Source: Daucus carota subsp. sativus
Lineage: Eukaryota; Streptophyta; Magnoliopsida; Apiales; Apiaceae
Assembly: GCF_001625215.2 (NCBI RefSeq)
Contig: NC_030383.2
Location: 9,312,779 to 9,376,778, forward strand
Length of the DNA: 64,000 nt
Reading direction: 5' to 3'
Shown: positions 1 to 11,772 of the stretch, one piece after another
How the letters are laid out: every line of letters starts with the position of its first letter
Position numbering within the stretch: the first letter of the stretch is position 1
Position numbers and translations under genes: made by a program
The notes under the pieces: model-generated
What the model saw: only the letters and a program-made list of their open reading frames with translations
What the model was told of the DNA's origin: nothing
The model's database searches: none

Positions 1-1430
1 ATGCAAGATGAATTCTCCAGCTCATAAGTTTGTCACTTTGACTTCCACACACATTTAAATAAATTTAAGAAAATAGTTGCATATCTTTTCTTACAATTTC
101 AATTTGGTATTAGAGTTTAATGTACTTAATCCAGATTAGAGAATTCGAAAATCTTACGTGCAAATATCTTTTCTATACTATTTAAAATAGGTGTAAAAGG
201 TAGTTGTTACAAGAATCATGTTACAAGAATTATGAGAGGGAGCAAGGGAAGAAAACAGAAACGGTTAAGAAAAAATTAAGTGGCACAGGATCCTCAAATG
301 TCACAAACAAAGGGAAGCACATTTTTTTGGGACTAAAATCACCTAAAAGGCACTTACTTGATGGTGACGGCTTGGATCATAAAATAATCTTGATAAAGAT
401 AATTTAGTTATCTCATTTTTGTTACTTATTTTCGATAAAAGTTAATATCAACATTCAGATGTACTAATTATATTTTTTTTGTCTATTTTTGATAATTCAT
501 AAGTAACACAATTTAAATAAAAGTATCCAAGCAGACAATAGCTTCAAGTTTAAGTTCAAATTCTGCTTTAAATTACTTGATATCACAACTAATTTTTTTT
601 TTAAATTTTAGCAGGCTCTGAAACTAAGAATACTCTTAAAGCGGAAATGTGCTAGGAAGTTCGGTGTCCCTAAATTGGATTTATCAATCAAAGTTAAATG
701 ACGAAGAACTTGTTTCTTCTTAAATTGATCTTATAGTTCTTGTGATATGTGAAGACTAAAAAGGTTTGATCTCAGTTGTTCTAAGTCTCTACTTAGTAGA
801 TGTCAATGGGGTAAATTCTTTTTGACCTCAGTTGTTTTAACTTCTAAGTCTTTACTGTACATGTCAATGGGACAAGTTATTAACATTTAACAATATCAAC
901 CACCGGCTTTAGTCAAATTGTCTCAATTGTTTGTGGTCCCATCCCAGTCTCGTGCATATTCTTTTAATCTTTCATACAAAGTTCTGTAGGGGACTTATAT
1001 TCTTCCTCGAGGTTGAGTTTGTTTGTTAGGATTGAATCAGTTAGAAATTTTATATCACTTAGATATGAGTTTATTTGTAATAGAAAATTCATATTATTCT
1101 TGAAGAATATGTTCTAGAATTCAGACATGCTATTAATAAAAAAATTAGGCATATGACAATTATTATCTAAAAAGAATATAGGTAATTATTAGAATTATTC
1201 TCTTATAATTTAAGGTCAAGTTTTATCCCTAAATACAGAAATTAAATCATCTTGTATCAGTAATATATTATAACATCATATATTGATGAATATTGAATAA
1301 TATATATACTGTATTATTAAACATTAAATTTTTGGTTGGTCAGCAGTTTGGCATCGTCAGCAATAACCTTCAGCCGTTAGATAAGATACTAAGAAATAGT
1401 CTACATATCGATATCTAGTACTCCCTCTGT
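1..1430. other. AT-rich stretch without recognised gene
   Basis: I see no convincing coding exon. Short open frames lack family resemblance and codon structure. An imperfect direct duplication of about 60 bp lies near 765-870, with a shared phrase around 'cagttgtt' and 'atgtcaatggg'. If the exon at 2323-2457 belongs to a gene that continues to the left, this stretch would be its large first intron. That is inference. Confidence 0.5.
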
Positions 1431-1671
1431 CCCATTTAATTCTATACATTTCTTTTTCACTGCTCGACACGCACTTCAATGCTCTTATAAAATATAGTTC
1501 TATAACTTATTTTTAAAATTTTCTTTTTGTGAATAAAAATATAACATTCAAACTTTTATTCAGAGAAGAAAAATCTTAAAAATAAGTTATAGAACTATAC
1601 TTTACAGGAGCATTATAGTCCGTGCCGCGTCCCCGTCTCCCAATGTATATAACTCAGGGGGATGGAGGGAG
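1431..1671. mobile_element. Stowaway-type MITE (Tc1/mariner)
   Basis: The left end reads ctccctctgtccc and the right end is the inverse, ending gatggagggag. Both are flanked by TA (1429-1430 and 1672-1673), the hallmark Stowaway target duplication. The interior is an inverted repeat: 'aaataagttatagaactata' near 1580 is mirrored near 1495. The size of 241 bp fits the family. Confidence 0.88.
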
Positions 1672-1673
1672 TA

Positions 1674-2322
1674 TACAACTAAAGGTTTAAGGTTTTAATC
1701 CGTCCTTGACAAAAAAAAAAGATTTGAATATGTCAACAACATATTAGAACTAAATATTTATATTATTTCTTCTAAAGATAGGAGCATAAAATATTATTAT
1801 AACCTACTATATTTTACATTTAAATATAATTTATTTTTTAATATTTATTAAAATATATATAGTAAAAAGAGAATAGTAAAGAGGACAAATTAGATACTAA
1901 AATAAGTATTATAAACCTCGCATTCTAATAGAATATAGAGTTTATTAGTATAACATTCACCCTTTTTAACAGGTTGCAATCTATACAACAACATTTTCCC
2001 AGCCCAAACCGGCACTTTTCTCTCTCGTCTATTAGATAATTTCCATATAATTTGTTCTCGCATATCTACAACCACACTCGTTGCAAAACTTAAAATTCTG
2101 AATAAATTCCCAATAGATAGCTAGATGCAATAGTGCACGTAATTCCTACTCTCTGAGCATCAATCAAACAATTCAATTATTTCCAAATTTCAACAAGCAC
2201 ATGCCAAAATCACAAAACAAGTAGAGTTCCAAATATTAAGAACAACATACGAAAACTCGAAAACAAGTAGGCAAGTAGCTACAAAGCAAACAATTCGACA
2301 AAAAGCCGAAAAAAAACTGTAC
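1674..2322. other. No gene seen; probable intron of the exon at 2323-2457
   Basis: This AT-rich stretch begins with the splice donor of the minus-strand exon at 2323. I could not find a following exon on the minus strand with a matching acceptor and a coiled-coil continuation. Confidence 0.4.
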
Positions 2323-2457
2323 CTGTTGTTTAATTGTAGCCTCAGCAGCTTCAACTGCTTTCATAACCTGGAACAAGGCGGCATCACTACTAGTCTCGTT
2401 GTTGTTAATCCCCAATCCCGCAAACTTATAAGCCAAATCACTCGCTCCATTCTCCAT
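2323..2457 (-). CDS. First coding exon of an unrecognised plant gene (45 residues)
   Basis: The exon starts at ATG 2457 (MENGASDLAYKFAGLG...) and runs 45 codons to ...ATIKQQ, where a GTACAG donor begins at 2322. The presumed 5'UTR (2458 to about 2600) is relatively GC-rich and typical of a plant leader. The protein segment has an acidic/polar start and then an Ala/Glu-rich helix (VMKAVEAAEATIKQQ), as at the start of a coiled coil. I do not recognise the family, although the phrase looks like a conserved plant N-terminus. No downstream exon was found between 2322 and 1, so either the gene has a first intron of more than 2.3 kb and leaves the window, or this is a stranded first exon of a broken copy. 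Confidence 0.5.
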
Positions 2458-2798
2458 CTTCACTGCTTCCTAGACATTCTACCTACAAATCACTTCCGAC
2501 TCGGCCGAGTTGACTCAGCCTCCACCACTAGTGAATTCTAATAGTAGGAGCGGGAGAAACCCTAGGCAGGAAACAAAATCAAGTGAAGAGCGAGATGAAT
2601 CTGTGAGAGAAATAAATGTATAAATATAGGGGTTGGATTGTCCGACCAAAATGGGTGTTTAGGTCTTCTTGGTGTGCTGTGTTGAGTCCTCCCTTTTGGA
2701 AATTTTTGCATCACCACCAGAGTTTCTATATTGGAGAGATTCTTTTTTTAATCAACTGTATATGCTGCATATTTGATGTCTCAACTTTAATGATACAA

Positions 2799-3108
2799 GG
2801 GTCGCGCTCAAGAACCAAAATAGAACCATAGAACCACAAAAATTTGGATTTTCCTGTAATTTGGTGTATGGTTCTGCTGCAGAACCCTAAATTTTAAATA
2901 GATTTTTAGTATCTAAATCTAAATACATGTTTTTTCATGTTTTTTCATCGTTGTGTGTGTTCAAAAATAATTTAAAAATATAATTCATGGATATTGACAA
3001 TTTTTTTTGTGAAGTTCTGCTGCAGAACCCCAACTAATACTTAAATTCTGCTGCAGAACCCTTACCTAATAAGGTAAGGGTTCTATGGTTCTCTCTGGAA
3101 CATGACCC
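2799..3108. mobile_element. Mutator-like MITE with 9-bp target duplication
   Basis: The element begins gggtcgcgctcaagaacc and ends ggttctctctggaacatgaccc, which are imperfect terminal inverted repeats. It is bounded by a perfect 9-bp direct repeat, atgatacaa, at 2790-2798 and 3109-3117. A 9-bp duplication is the Mutator signature. Inside are three copies of an odd-centre palindrome (gttctgctgcagaac) at 2871, 3014 and 3045 (the last with one change), and an 11-bp-arm hairpin at 3057-3082. Confidence 0.85.
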
Positions 3109-3888
3109 ATGATACAATACAAATATATAAAAACATAATGAAATCAAATTAAAATATTTCTTAAATATTTTAATCAAATGATAAAACATAAATTTTTAAT
3201 TTAAATTTTTTAACAATTGATAATTTATGTTGGTGTAGATGGACAGGAAACAATAAATTTTGGTCATCTTATAAGATAATATTTGAGTAATAATTAATAA
3301 TTATTTTTGGGATTTTTCTCATAAATGTTCAAGTCCAAAATATTTTTTGCAAAAATACTACATCTTTTTCGGATATCTTGCTAAAAAACTCAACTTTTAA
3401 AAAAATTTGCAAATATTACTGTATGCAACCCGTTAACCACATGCAATTATACTTACAATTAGATGGGTCATACTTGCAATTTATGCGGGCCAGTTAACTA
3501 GAGTTGCATCTAGTTGCAGATCATATTTTTGCAAATATTTCCTAAAAAATTCGTTCTCTTTTTTACATTTGGTCATTCATTGTTTTTAACATAAGGATCC
3601 TAATTATTCTCCTTTTATTATTTTTTAAATTAGGTTTAATGGGTAAATGTTAGATATATACTATATATATAATACGATCGTTATTGTTTTTTAGCAGTTA
3701 CAACCACCAACTACAATCATATCAGTTATGGTTTTGTGTTTTATGTATCTTTCTTTGTACTCTGTATAATTTTGCATATCAATATAATTATTTGCTCATT
3801 TCATTCATCATCGGTTTTCTTTTTTCTTGAAGTCAACAATTTCCATCGTACTGCACCTCTAATTTCCGTTACGATTAGGTTTTTAATA

Positions 3889-4097
3889 CTCCATCTGTCC
3901 CCTCATTTCTTTACGTTACTTTTTGGCACGTTTTTCAAACCTCATTTGAAGTATAGTTCCATAATATATTTTTTAAATCTTTTTGCTCTGAATAAAAATT
4001 TGATATTTAAACTTTTATTCAAAAAAATAGAATTTTTGAAAGAACCTCAAAATGCGTGCAAACAGTGAACGTAAACAACTTAAAGGGACGAAGGGAG
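3889..4097. mobile_element. Stowaway-type MITE
   Basis: The ends ctccatctgtcccc and gggacgaagggag are inverted, with TA on both sides (3887-3888 and 4098-4099). The interior resembles the element at 1431-1671 (the 'ctgaataaaaatt...ttttattca' arms), so both belong to one family. Confidence 0.85.
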
Positions 4098-4208
4098 TAT
4101 ATGTTAACAAAATATTATTGAATTATAGACGTTGTTATGTATACATGTGTTGCATCTGTTTTTATACAATTTTTCATTTATTAATAATGTGTTCTCAAAC
4201 ATTTGTTT

Positions 4209-4470
4209 TTATGTTTTTTTTGACAAAATGCAAATTCATTCCATTAAATTTAAAACAAATCTAGTCGGGACAAATCCCCAACTGACAATGCAATCAGGTT
4301 GATAAACAATAAAACGAACTAAACAAATAGCCGCATTGTTTACAGACTGCTTAACACACTGAATCCAAGGATTCTTGAAACTGAAAATGAATACAAAAGC
4401 TTCTCGAGTAATCCAGCCTACATCAATCCCGAAAATGGTATCTTCACAATTGACCTTCACAATAGTTCCA
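4209..4470 (-). pseudogene. 3' end remnant of a LINE (RNase H-like tail)
   Basis: Read on the minus strand, residues near 4236-4340 give ...NNAAICLVRF...VPTRFVLNLME. This matches the usual end of plant LINE/RVT_3 RNase H-like domains (a pattern like N-x-A-A-H-x-L-A-R-F followed by VP..FVLNLLE). It is followed by 'gaatttgcattttgtc' and an A-rich tail at about 4209-4225, typical of plant L1-type 3' ends. The usual catalytic residues further upstream are not recognisable, so it is 5'-truncated and decayed. The open frame continues to 4724, but I cannot assign that part. Confidence 0.6.
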
Positions 4471-5433
4471 TGGCTGTTGCGATGTTCAGGCGACTCAGTT
4501 GTAAAAACTAAGCAATGAAGAACAAGAATCCTCGAATAATGAACAACTATAATTTGTGAAAGGTGAGCACATGCGATCGCCACCGTTCCAAGTATACCCC
4601 AGCTATCTACATGCCGAGAGCCAGCTATAGACATGCTGAAAGTATTAATGGTGCGATAAGCCAGATCTCCCAAAACTTCATCCCAGTCATTCTCATTGAT
4701 AACATAGAAAAACATAACAACCACAAATATAACGACGCAGAAACACCCAAAAATTGGGTACTAAATCAACACACGCCACAAGGCGAGACGAGAAAACACA
4801 ATCGGATCTTTGATTTCAAAAGATCTGATTTATTCAGAAAACAATCAAGCCCAAGCTCAAATCCGAAACAGATCTGAGAATAAAACTCGATTGAAATCTT
4901 CGAGGTTCAATTAACACTCGATTTGTTTTTATGTTTAGCAAGACAATGATGGTGATTAAAATGGACTATTCTGCAACTCACCTCTAAATATAGTTGAAGA
5001 CGATGATGGACGGTCTAACGGTTCTACTATGCACGAAGATGTAGAATCGATGTGGTCTTGCAATCCGATTTACAATGAAAAGCTTAATTTGTAACTGAAA
5101 ATTTATCAAAGAAAGTACAAAATAGTGCTGTAGTGATATATCATTACAGTTGTGAGATATATGGTCTTGCAAATCCGCATACGGGATTGTTATAATTAAT
5201 AAAATAATAACTATTTTACTTCATAAATAATCTTTGCGTTCATTAAGTACAACAATATTTTTTTTTAATCTATAAAAATTACATCAAGTTAAGTACTACA
5301 CATAATTTAACTCAAAATAATTATCATTTTTAATTTATAATTACACGATCATGTTATGATTCGACGATTATAATAATAGAATTCAAGGATTTCATAATAT
5401 TTGGACTTGAGCCCAGGAGGGAGGTGCAAGTAG
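4471..5433. other. Intergenic stretch, nothing assigned
   Basis: A minus-strand open frame extends through 4471-4724, upstream of the LINE remnant, but has no recognisable domain. Beyond 4724 I see only AT-rich DNA without exon-like segments. Confidence 0.4.
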
Positions 5434-6160
5434 GGGCGAGCACGGTTCAGTTTAGACGATTCTGGAGGTTCAAATCGAACCAAACTGAATTATTCGGTTT
5501 TGGAAATTTACAAACCATATCCAAACCGAATGTTATAAAAATCAACCAAACAAAATCGATCTTAACGGGTTGGTTTGGCTTGGTTTCTGTTTAATATCAA
5601 AATATTAAAAAAAAATTGTATACTTTTAATAATTTATAATAATTCTAGGTGCTCTCTTTTTTTGTCTCTTAATAAAATACTTAACAAAATATAAAGGTGA
5701 AACTTGAATAACTCTTCCATATTAATAATTTTAGGTGCTACCCATATACATTGTTATGAAAACAAATAATTCATTTTATTTTAAAAATCAAACAAAATAT
5801 TTTATTTAAAAGAGAAAAAGAAGAAAGTTCAATTATTAATGAAGAGTAAATAAAATAAGGATGGAAAAAAAAGGGAAGAATAATTTAAAGAAAATATTTA
5901 TAATATTGATCACACTTGAACACTTAAATATCTAAACTAAATATATAAAAATATTAATTACATGACATATGTGCTAACGGTTCGGTTCGAATATTTCGAT
6001 CGGTTTGAAGGTGAGAACCGAAACCAAACCGAAAATTTTTGATGTTCTAACCACCAAAATCAAAATCAAATCAAACCGTTAAGAAACTGAAATATTAAGT
6101 TTGGACAGTTTATATGGACTAATTTGAACCGGTTTCGAATAATTTTGCTCAAGGAGTTCC
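5434..6160. mobile_element. Probable hAT-like non-autonomous element
   Basis: The left edge is 'taggggcgagcacggttc' followed by repeated ttcggtt/aaccgaa phrases. The right half (5970-6150) holds the inverse phrases (cggttcggttcg, ccgaaaccaaaccg) and ends near 'ttttgctca'. Subterminal TTCGG/CCGAA clusters and a GAGCA terminus are common in plant hAT MITEs. I could not find a clean 8-bp target duplication, so the borders are approximate. Confidence 0.5.
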
Positions 6161-7086
6161 ATAATCTATTCCATATTTCCATCCTTTGGAGTCCGAGAAA
6201 CTTGTCACGCCATCTTGCTGAGAAGCCCGGCACTGGTAACCCGTTTTAACAGTTCACTCTCCTGTGGCTAATCAGAACTGTTCGATTTTGAAATGAATGC
6301 CCGAAATATTTTGTTCAGATTCCCATTTATATTTCATAATGTTCTCTTCCACTCTTACAATCACCCTTGATTATTGAAGGGTCCGTGAAATAAAATAGTG
6401 AGGTTGGTGCTGTGATGACAAATTGATTAATAAAAATAACTTTTGGGTTTGGTGGTCATTGTCATTGATTGAAGTCCGAAAATCATCTTGGAATAATTTT
6501 GTTTTTTTGGATGAGGACTTTTGTAATTTATGTTGCATTTTTGCATTTTACTTTTTCAAGTAAACACAAAATAAAATTTAAATATATTAAGTATTACGGA
6601 ATTTATCCTGGACGCTTGTTTAACTACACATACATAGATTAATCTATTAACATAACTTCCAGGAAATGACATCAAATGAGTATGGCCGCAAGCGTCTTTT
6701 CCCTGAGAGTTGTCTAAAATTAAAAGAGAAACTTATCTCAAAAATTATTTTCAAAATATCAATTAACGATGTTTGATTGATGAAACTAATAATAATAAAT
6801 TTGAATATATATATATAAATCACTTGAACGAAATTAGTTATTTATTTAGTACATGCGTCACCAGAATAAAATGAGTTTTTATTTGTCACATTATTTTTGG
6901 GGAAAAAAAAAGGACAGATGACATTATTGAAGCTAACTAAAGTGAAAATTTCATGTTTTGTATGGTGTGATTTATTTATAGACAAAGGGGGCCCCACCCA
7001 GCACGCATTTCGATGAGATTAAAACCCAGCCTAGCTTCACCACGGTTGTCAACCTTCCGTGTGTGTGTTTATCCCTTGTATTATCG
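6161..7086. other. Upstream region of the RraA-like gene
   Basis: There is no coding exon. It is AT-rich with poly(A/T) runs, and presumably includes the promoter of the gene that follows. No recognised operator-like repeat was found. Confidence 0.4.
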
Positions 7087-7094
7087 TATAAATA
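7087..7094 (+). promoter_or_regulatory. TATA box of the RraA-like gene
   Basis: tataaata lies about 50 bases upstream of the 5'UTR donor at 7139. This places the transcription start near 7115-7120. Confidence 0.6.
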
Positions 7095-7138
7095 AATCCA
7101 TCCACTTCTTCAAAGAAACACACACGAACACTCTCCAG

Positions 7139-7543
7139 GTAATAGCTGCATAATCTCATCTTATCAAAGGTTAGAATCATATTCTTTTCTACAATTCAGC
7201 ATCTAAACTTGTCTACTTCATTTTTCCCTTCTAAATTATTACTCTATATCGTTGTTGTTATTACTTGTAGTTATGCTAGTTGTGACTATTGCATGTTTAA
7301 TTTTGAATTTTCGGAATTTTTATGTAATTCGCTAGTGATTTCCGTGACCCTAAGTTATGTTTTATATTTGGGAATTTCAATTCCTTGTTCTCGTGCTTCT
7401 CGGAATGAGCGAGAGTCGAAACAGGTATCCTGGGACAACAGAGGATAATCCGGTCTATCTTGGGAACATTAAGTGTGGTTATAAAAAAAATACGGTCTTG
7501 TTAATTGGATCAGGTACTAATTCGGACACTTTTGTACTTGCAG
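7139..7543 (+). other. 5'UTR intron of the RraA-like gene
   Basis: The donor at 7139 follows 'cactctccag', and the acceptor 'tttgtacttgcag' ends at 7543, eight bases before the ATG. Leader introns are frequent in plant housekeeping genes. The reading frame stays open from an ATG at 7357 through the intron end into the gene, so intron retention would give a longer N-terminus. Confidence 0.65.
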
Positions 7544-7551
7544 GAGAACAA

Positions 7552-8052
7552 ATGGCATCCTTAGCAACAGCTGATGTATGTGATAACAATGCAGCACTTT
7601 TGAACAGCGGTGATCTGCGTATTCTGCAGCCAGTGTTTCAGAGCTACGGCCAGTGTCGAGCATTCTCCGGACCTGTGGTGACTCTCAAGGTGTACGAGGA
7701 CAATGTGCTGGTCCGGGAGCTTCTCGAGACTAGAGGCGAAGGGAGAGTCCTGGTTATAGACGGTGGAGGCAGCATGAGATGTGCCTTATTGGGAGGCAAT
7801 TTGGGGCAATTGGCTCAGAACATGGGATGGGCTGGTATTGTGGTTAATGGATGCATCAGAGATGTTGATGAGATCAATGGCTGTGATATCGGGGTTAGGG
7901 CATTGGCGACGCATCCCCGGAAGTCAAATAAGAGAGGAGTAGGGGAGAAGAATGTGTTGGTGCATATTGGTGGGACAATTATTCGCAATGGAGAGTGGTT
8001 GTATGCTGACAGCGATGGTATTCTCATCTCCACGACTGAGCTTTCTATTTAA
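7552..8052 (+). CDS. RraA-like protein, putative 4-hydroxy-4-methyl-2-oxoglutarate aldolase
   Basis: The single coding exon gives 166 residues, starting MASLATADVCDNNAALL and ending ISTTELSI. The length and sequence match the plant RraA-like family annotated as HMG/CHA aldolases (class II, divalent-metal dependent), which cleave hydroxy-methyl-oxoglutarate or oxaloacetate to pyruvate. Visible signatures are the Gly-rich stretch DGGGSMRCALLGGNL (about residues 74-88), GWAGIVVNGCIRD (about 98-110) with the Arg-Asp pair used in the active site, and a C-terminal DSDG. Bacterial RraA binds RNase E, but the plant role is not settled. There is no transit peptide, so a cytosolic location is likely. 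The start at 7552 is chosen because it follows the 5'UTR intron acceptor and matches the family's N-terminus. Confidence 0.93.
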   Translation: MASLATADVCDNNAALLNSGDLRILQPVFQSYGQCRAFSGPVVTLKVYEDNVLVRELLETRGEGRVLVIDGGGSMRCALLGGNLGQLAQNMGWAGIVVNGCIRDVDEINGCDIGVRALATHPRKSNKRGVGEKNVLVHIGGTIIRNGEWLYADSDGILISTTELSI

Positions 8053-8125
8053 TGTTGATTAATGATTTACTGTTAATGTAATGTGTTGAGATTATTGTGT
8101 TGTATTATTGAGTTGGTGATGATTG

Positions 8126-8131
8126 AATAAA
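8126..8131 (+). terminator. Polyadenylation signal AATAAA
   Basis: aataaa lies 74 bases past the RraA-like stop codon, in a T-rich 3' region. This is the expected place for a plant near-upstream element. Confidence 0.55.
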
Positions 8132-8159
8132 ATGGATCATACTTTCTGCTCAGTTTTTT

Positions 8160-9327
8160 ATTAAGCTCTTAACTTATATGACATGGTTCAGCTTGCGTAG
8201 CTGATTACTTTTGTGCAGCGTGACTAAATGGCTGCAAACATGAGCAGAATGCTGGCCATATCTCGCTCTGTCAAAATAGAATCGTTGAAAGAGGTACTTC
8301 TGATATGTTAAATTCAAGGGATGATTCATCCTTTCCTAGCCCATATGACTATTAGAATAGCAAATATTTCTCCTCATCTCTTGAGGTAGTAGGTAGTCGA
8401 GGATTTGAGCCTCGTTGGAGAGTGGAGACCTCGAGACTAAGTATAAATTTACAAAAAGAAGCCTCTAGCAGAAATAAGAACATATTTCCCAGCAAAGCAG
8501 GGCACAATAGTGGCTACCATCCTCCGAAAATAAGATGAATGTTTTATGACCTACTAGGCAAGGAGAATAGAACGAGTAGTTCATCATTTTTAGCATCTTA
8601 TCAAACAAAGTCTAGAACTACAGGCCAGAGAGGCTTAAAGGTTCTGGACTCGGGACTAAAGAGAACAAAGCAAAGTTAACAAAGATGCTCTTGTCTCTAT
8701 ATTAGTGAGTTTCTTAAAGAATTAGCAGCCGAAGAATTGAGTTCTCAGCATACTTTAGGAACCTAGAGAGCATGTATCTCTCCATATCCTTTGATCCATC
8801 ACTTTTTTTGTTTCTTTGTAGATCAAAGGCTTCTCGATTATTTTACTGAATCTGCTAAAGTGGCACCTAAAGATGTTTATATGTATTAATGTATTTATTT
8901 CTCAAAATATTGCAGTTGTATAAGCTATTTTCATAGTTCAACTCTAAGTTTGAAAAATATTGAAGGTTTTAAGTATCTTCTATGCTATTCTTTCACAATC
9001 AGCAACTAATAACACAACTATTTATTCATCTTCTGACGGATTTCATTTTTCTTTTTTACCTACACATCTGCAAGCAGATCACATATATTTTTCAAATCCT
9101 GGATATACAGTGGAGTGAAGAAAAACATGACAACCGCCAACTATAGAAAACCAGGGTATAACATCAACGTATTACACGAAGACTAAAAGAAGCAAGTTTC
9201 ATGTGCATGTAACTGAACCAAATCTCTGGATCCATGCACCCTCATTGCATTCAGTTCATAACGATCCTCACTTACTAATTGCATCTTTGGTACATTACAT
9301 AGCCTTACATGGTAGATAAATACAAGA
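8160..9327. other. Intergenic region between the RraA-like gene and SURNod19 copy A
   Basis: I see no coding exon or clear transposon ends. The right 130 bases (about 9200-9327) are conserved with the region 3' of the second SURNod19 copy (about 17240-17372, sharing 'cattacatagccttacatgg') and so are probably its 3'UTR. Confidence 0.5.
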
Positions 9328-11756
9328 TCATATGACTATTGGTGCATATTCATCTTCTCTTGGGCTTCTGAGTTTTCTATAACCGACAAAAACAATGGCC
9401 ATAGCTATTCCCACACCAAAGAGAACTCCTACCCAAACAAACGTGCTCTTTTCTGTTTCTCCGTGGATCTGCAGAAACAAAATACCTGTTATATGTATTT
9501 GATCCAAGGCATTACATCTCCTAGCCTCCTCTTTGGCTTTTTAAACGTTTAACCATCACTTGTTCACTAGTTGAAGTCTTATAATTTCTTATAATTTTAA
9601 CTAGTAATAGACTTGTTTGACATGAACAGCCAGTAAAATGTAGTAACACAGTACTGTATTTTTTATGTTGCTCATTCTGAAAGAATTTGGTTTTATATAT
9701 GTTACTACTGCTTATTTTCACTTTACCTTTTTTAGAGATTATCCATCCTAACTCAATATATCCATATATATCCGCTAGTTATATGTGTCCACGTAGTTTC
9801 AAAATTTTTATCCATATATTAGCTAAGAGGTACATATTAGCCAAATCTTTTTTAAATGCATACTCTTTATTGTAATAGTGAAAATGGAATCGGTACATAA
9901 ATTCACCTCAACTGCAGCCTGCATGGAAGACTTTGTATTTGGTAATGGTTCTGCAACCAAAATGTAGAAGAGCCCCATAACTCCAGTGTGTCTTTGGGCA
10001 CTGCTGTAATTGGATACCAAATATAGAGTTTCCCCATCTGCAATCCTAACTGAGCCTGGCTTCGGATAACAGGTGGACATTCCCACAATGTAGCCAGCCT
10101 CATTACCAGCTTCCTTTCCTTCTCCATAAGTTGGTGTCGATGAACAGATCACTCGTCCATCCTACATGATTCAAGATAGAAGACATCATACTAAGAAATG
10201 AATAAGGAAGGTACACAGCTCAATCCTACATCAGGGTCGAATGCATGTTAACTTAAAATCTGCAGAGCACACAAAATCCATCAATGCATAACAAGTTACT
10301 ACTCTCTCATATATACTGCGATAAAGTTTTTGATTAAATGCAAGCAAGTGGAGTACGGCATTCTATAAAACAATGCACCTCTACAACTATAGACCATAGT
10401 TTCTGAAGAGTTAGAACAAACTGTTCAATAGTCCAGGGACTATTAATTTCTTGACTCATTAGAGAAACTTAGCATAGATGTTGTTTAGTATTTACATAGC
10501 AACAGTTTAGAAAAAAATACAGAAGTAGCTGAATACCATAGCATAAAAAGAGTTTAAAAGTCTACAAGTTCAGAAAATTTACTTTTTTGAGTTGCACTAT
10601 CATTCCTGGTAGACAATACATGAGTAAAAATTATAGAAGAACATATTTAAAATATGGATACGGATAATACCTCTCCATAAAGAGCGGAACCGATTCCCCC
10701 AGTATGCTGGTGTGCAACGCCATAGATGACATCACCACCAGTTGGCATAACCACGCTTATCCGTCTATAATCAACGCAGGCCTCTTTATTCATATCTGTG
10801 GCACAAGCCTCGACAGTATACTCAATCTGTAACAAGATAACACAGTGGTAGTCACTCATAGGATCAATACTTTAAATTAGCTATGTGAAAGTTTTTTAAA
10901 GCTTACTCACATGGCAATGATGGTTTGTGCTGAGTGCCTTCTTCGATTTATCAGACTTTTCCCAAGTATCAGTAACATCAAATATATAAATCTTAAGAGG
11001 TGAAATGGAGTTTCTCCAATCAACCCACTTCACGGTGTACCTCATGTAGAGGTTTCTCCTAGGACTCTCAAATCCTTGTTTAAGCAGGCATTGTGTCTTA
11101 TCGTAGCAACAATATAATCCACCTATATAATCAGGTTTCAGAGGCTGGTTATATTCATCTACAGTAACATTGTATAGATCGCACCTGCACTCAGTGCATC
11201 CTAATCTCTGTGCTGCACCCCGAGTATCAATAGCATGAACATTAAGCAACCATTTCTCCTCATAGCCATCAGGAATTTCAGCGGGGTTTCCAATTTCAAT
11301 TCCATAAGGATCTGGGATATATGTGGCTGTTTTCCGTGTTTCAGATCCTAGGCCAAAATACTGTATAAGACCATGATTGCAAATTCCAGCATTTCTTGCA
11401 ACTAAAAAATTTGCCTGGTGTAAACCGGGACTTTGACTATGCTTGGAAACGTCAGTTCCTTTACGCTCATAGTATCTCACAGCAACCCAGTGGTGAAGGT
11501 AGGTCTCGTGAAGGGGAACAGAGTTCCCTGCGTCATCAACTACTTCAGCACTGAAATCCTTGATTGCAACATGACCTCTTGGGAAGTCGATATCGTAGAA
11601 CCATTTGTTAGCCACTGATCCTGCACCTAGAACAATCTTAGGTGATAAGAAAACTTTAGTTCTCACTCCATTTTCGCGAGCTTCCAAACTTTTGAAACAT
11701 AAGGCCAACAAGAAAGTCACAATCAATGTTAAACAACTTTGAGCACCCCCTAACAT
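9328..11756 (-). CDS. SURNod19 family protein (stress up-regulated Nod19), copy A
   Basis: Four coding exons join without frame error: 11756-10911, 10826-10671, 10161-9907 and 9468-9328, giving 465 residues. All junctions fall between codons (phase 0). The protein has an N-terminal signal peptide (TLIVTFLLALCF), a large extracytoplasmic part with TYLHHWVAVRYYERKG, several Cys pairs (CTECRC, LYCCYDKTQC), a VAHQHTGGIG stretch in exon 2, and one C-terminal membrane span (VGVLFGVGIAMAIVFVGY) with a short RKLRSPRED tail. This is the layout of the plant SURNod19 family, whose biochemical role is unknown. It was named for induction by stress and nodulation. The neighbouring gene at 17373-20141 is a tandem duplicate with the same exon lengths. 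Confidence 0.92.
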
Positions 11757-11772
11757 ATTTACTCTTGTTTAT

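Noticed and set aside
204..407. 67-codon Lys-rich plus-strand open frame
   Set aside because: It has biased AT-rich codons, no homology I recognise, and no start or splice context.
4563..4877. 104-codon plus-strand open frame
   Set aside because: No family resemblance. It overlaps the unassigned frame upstream of the LINE remnant on the other strand and lacks splice or promoter context.
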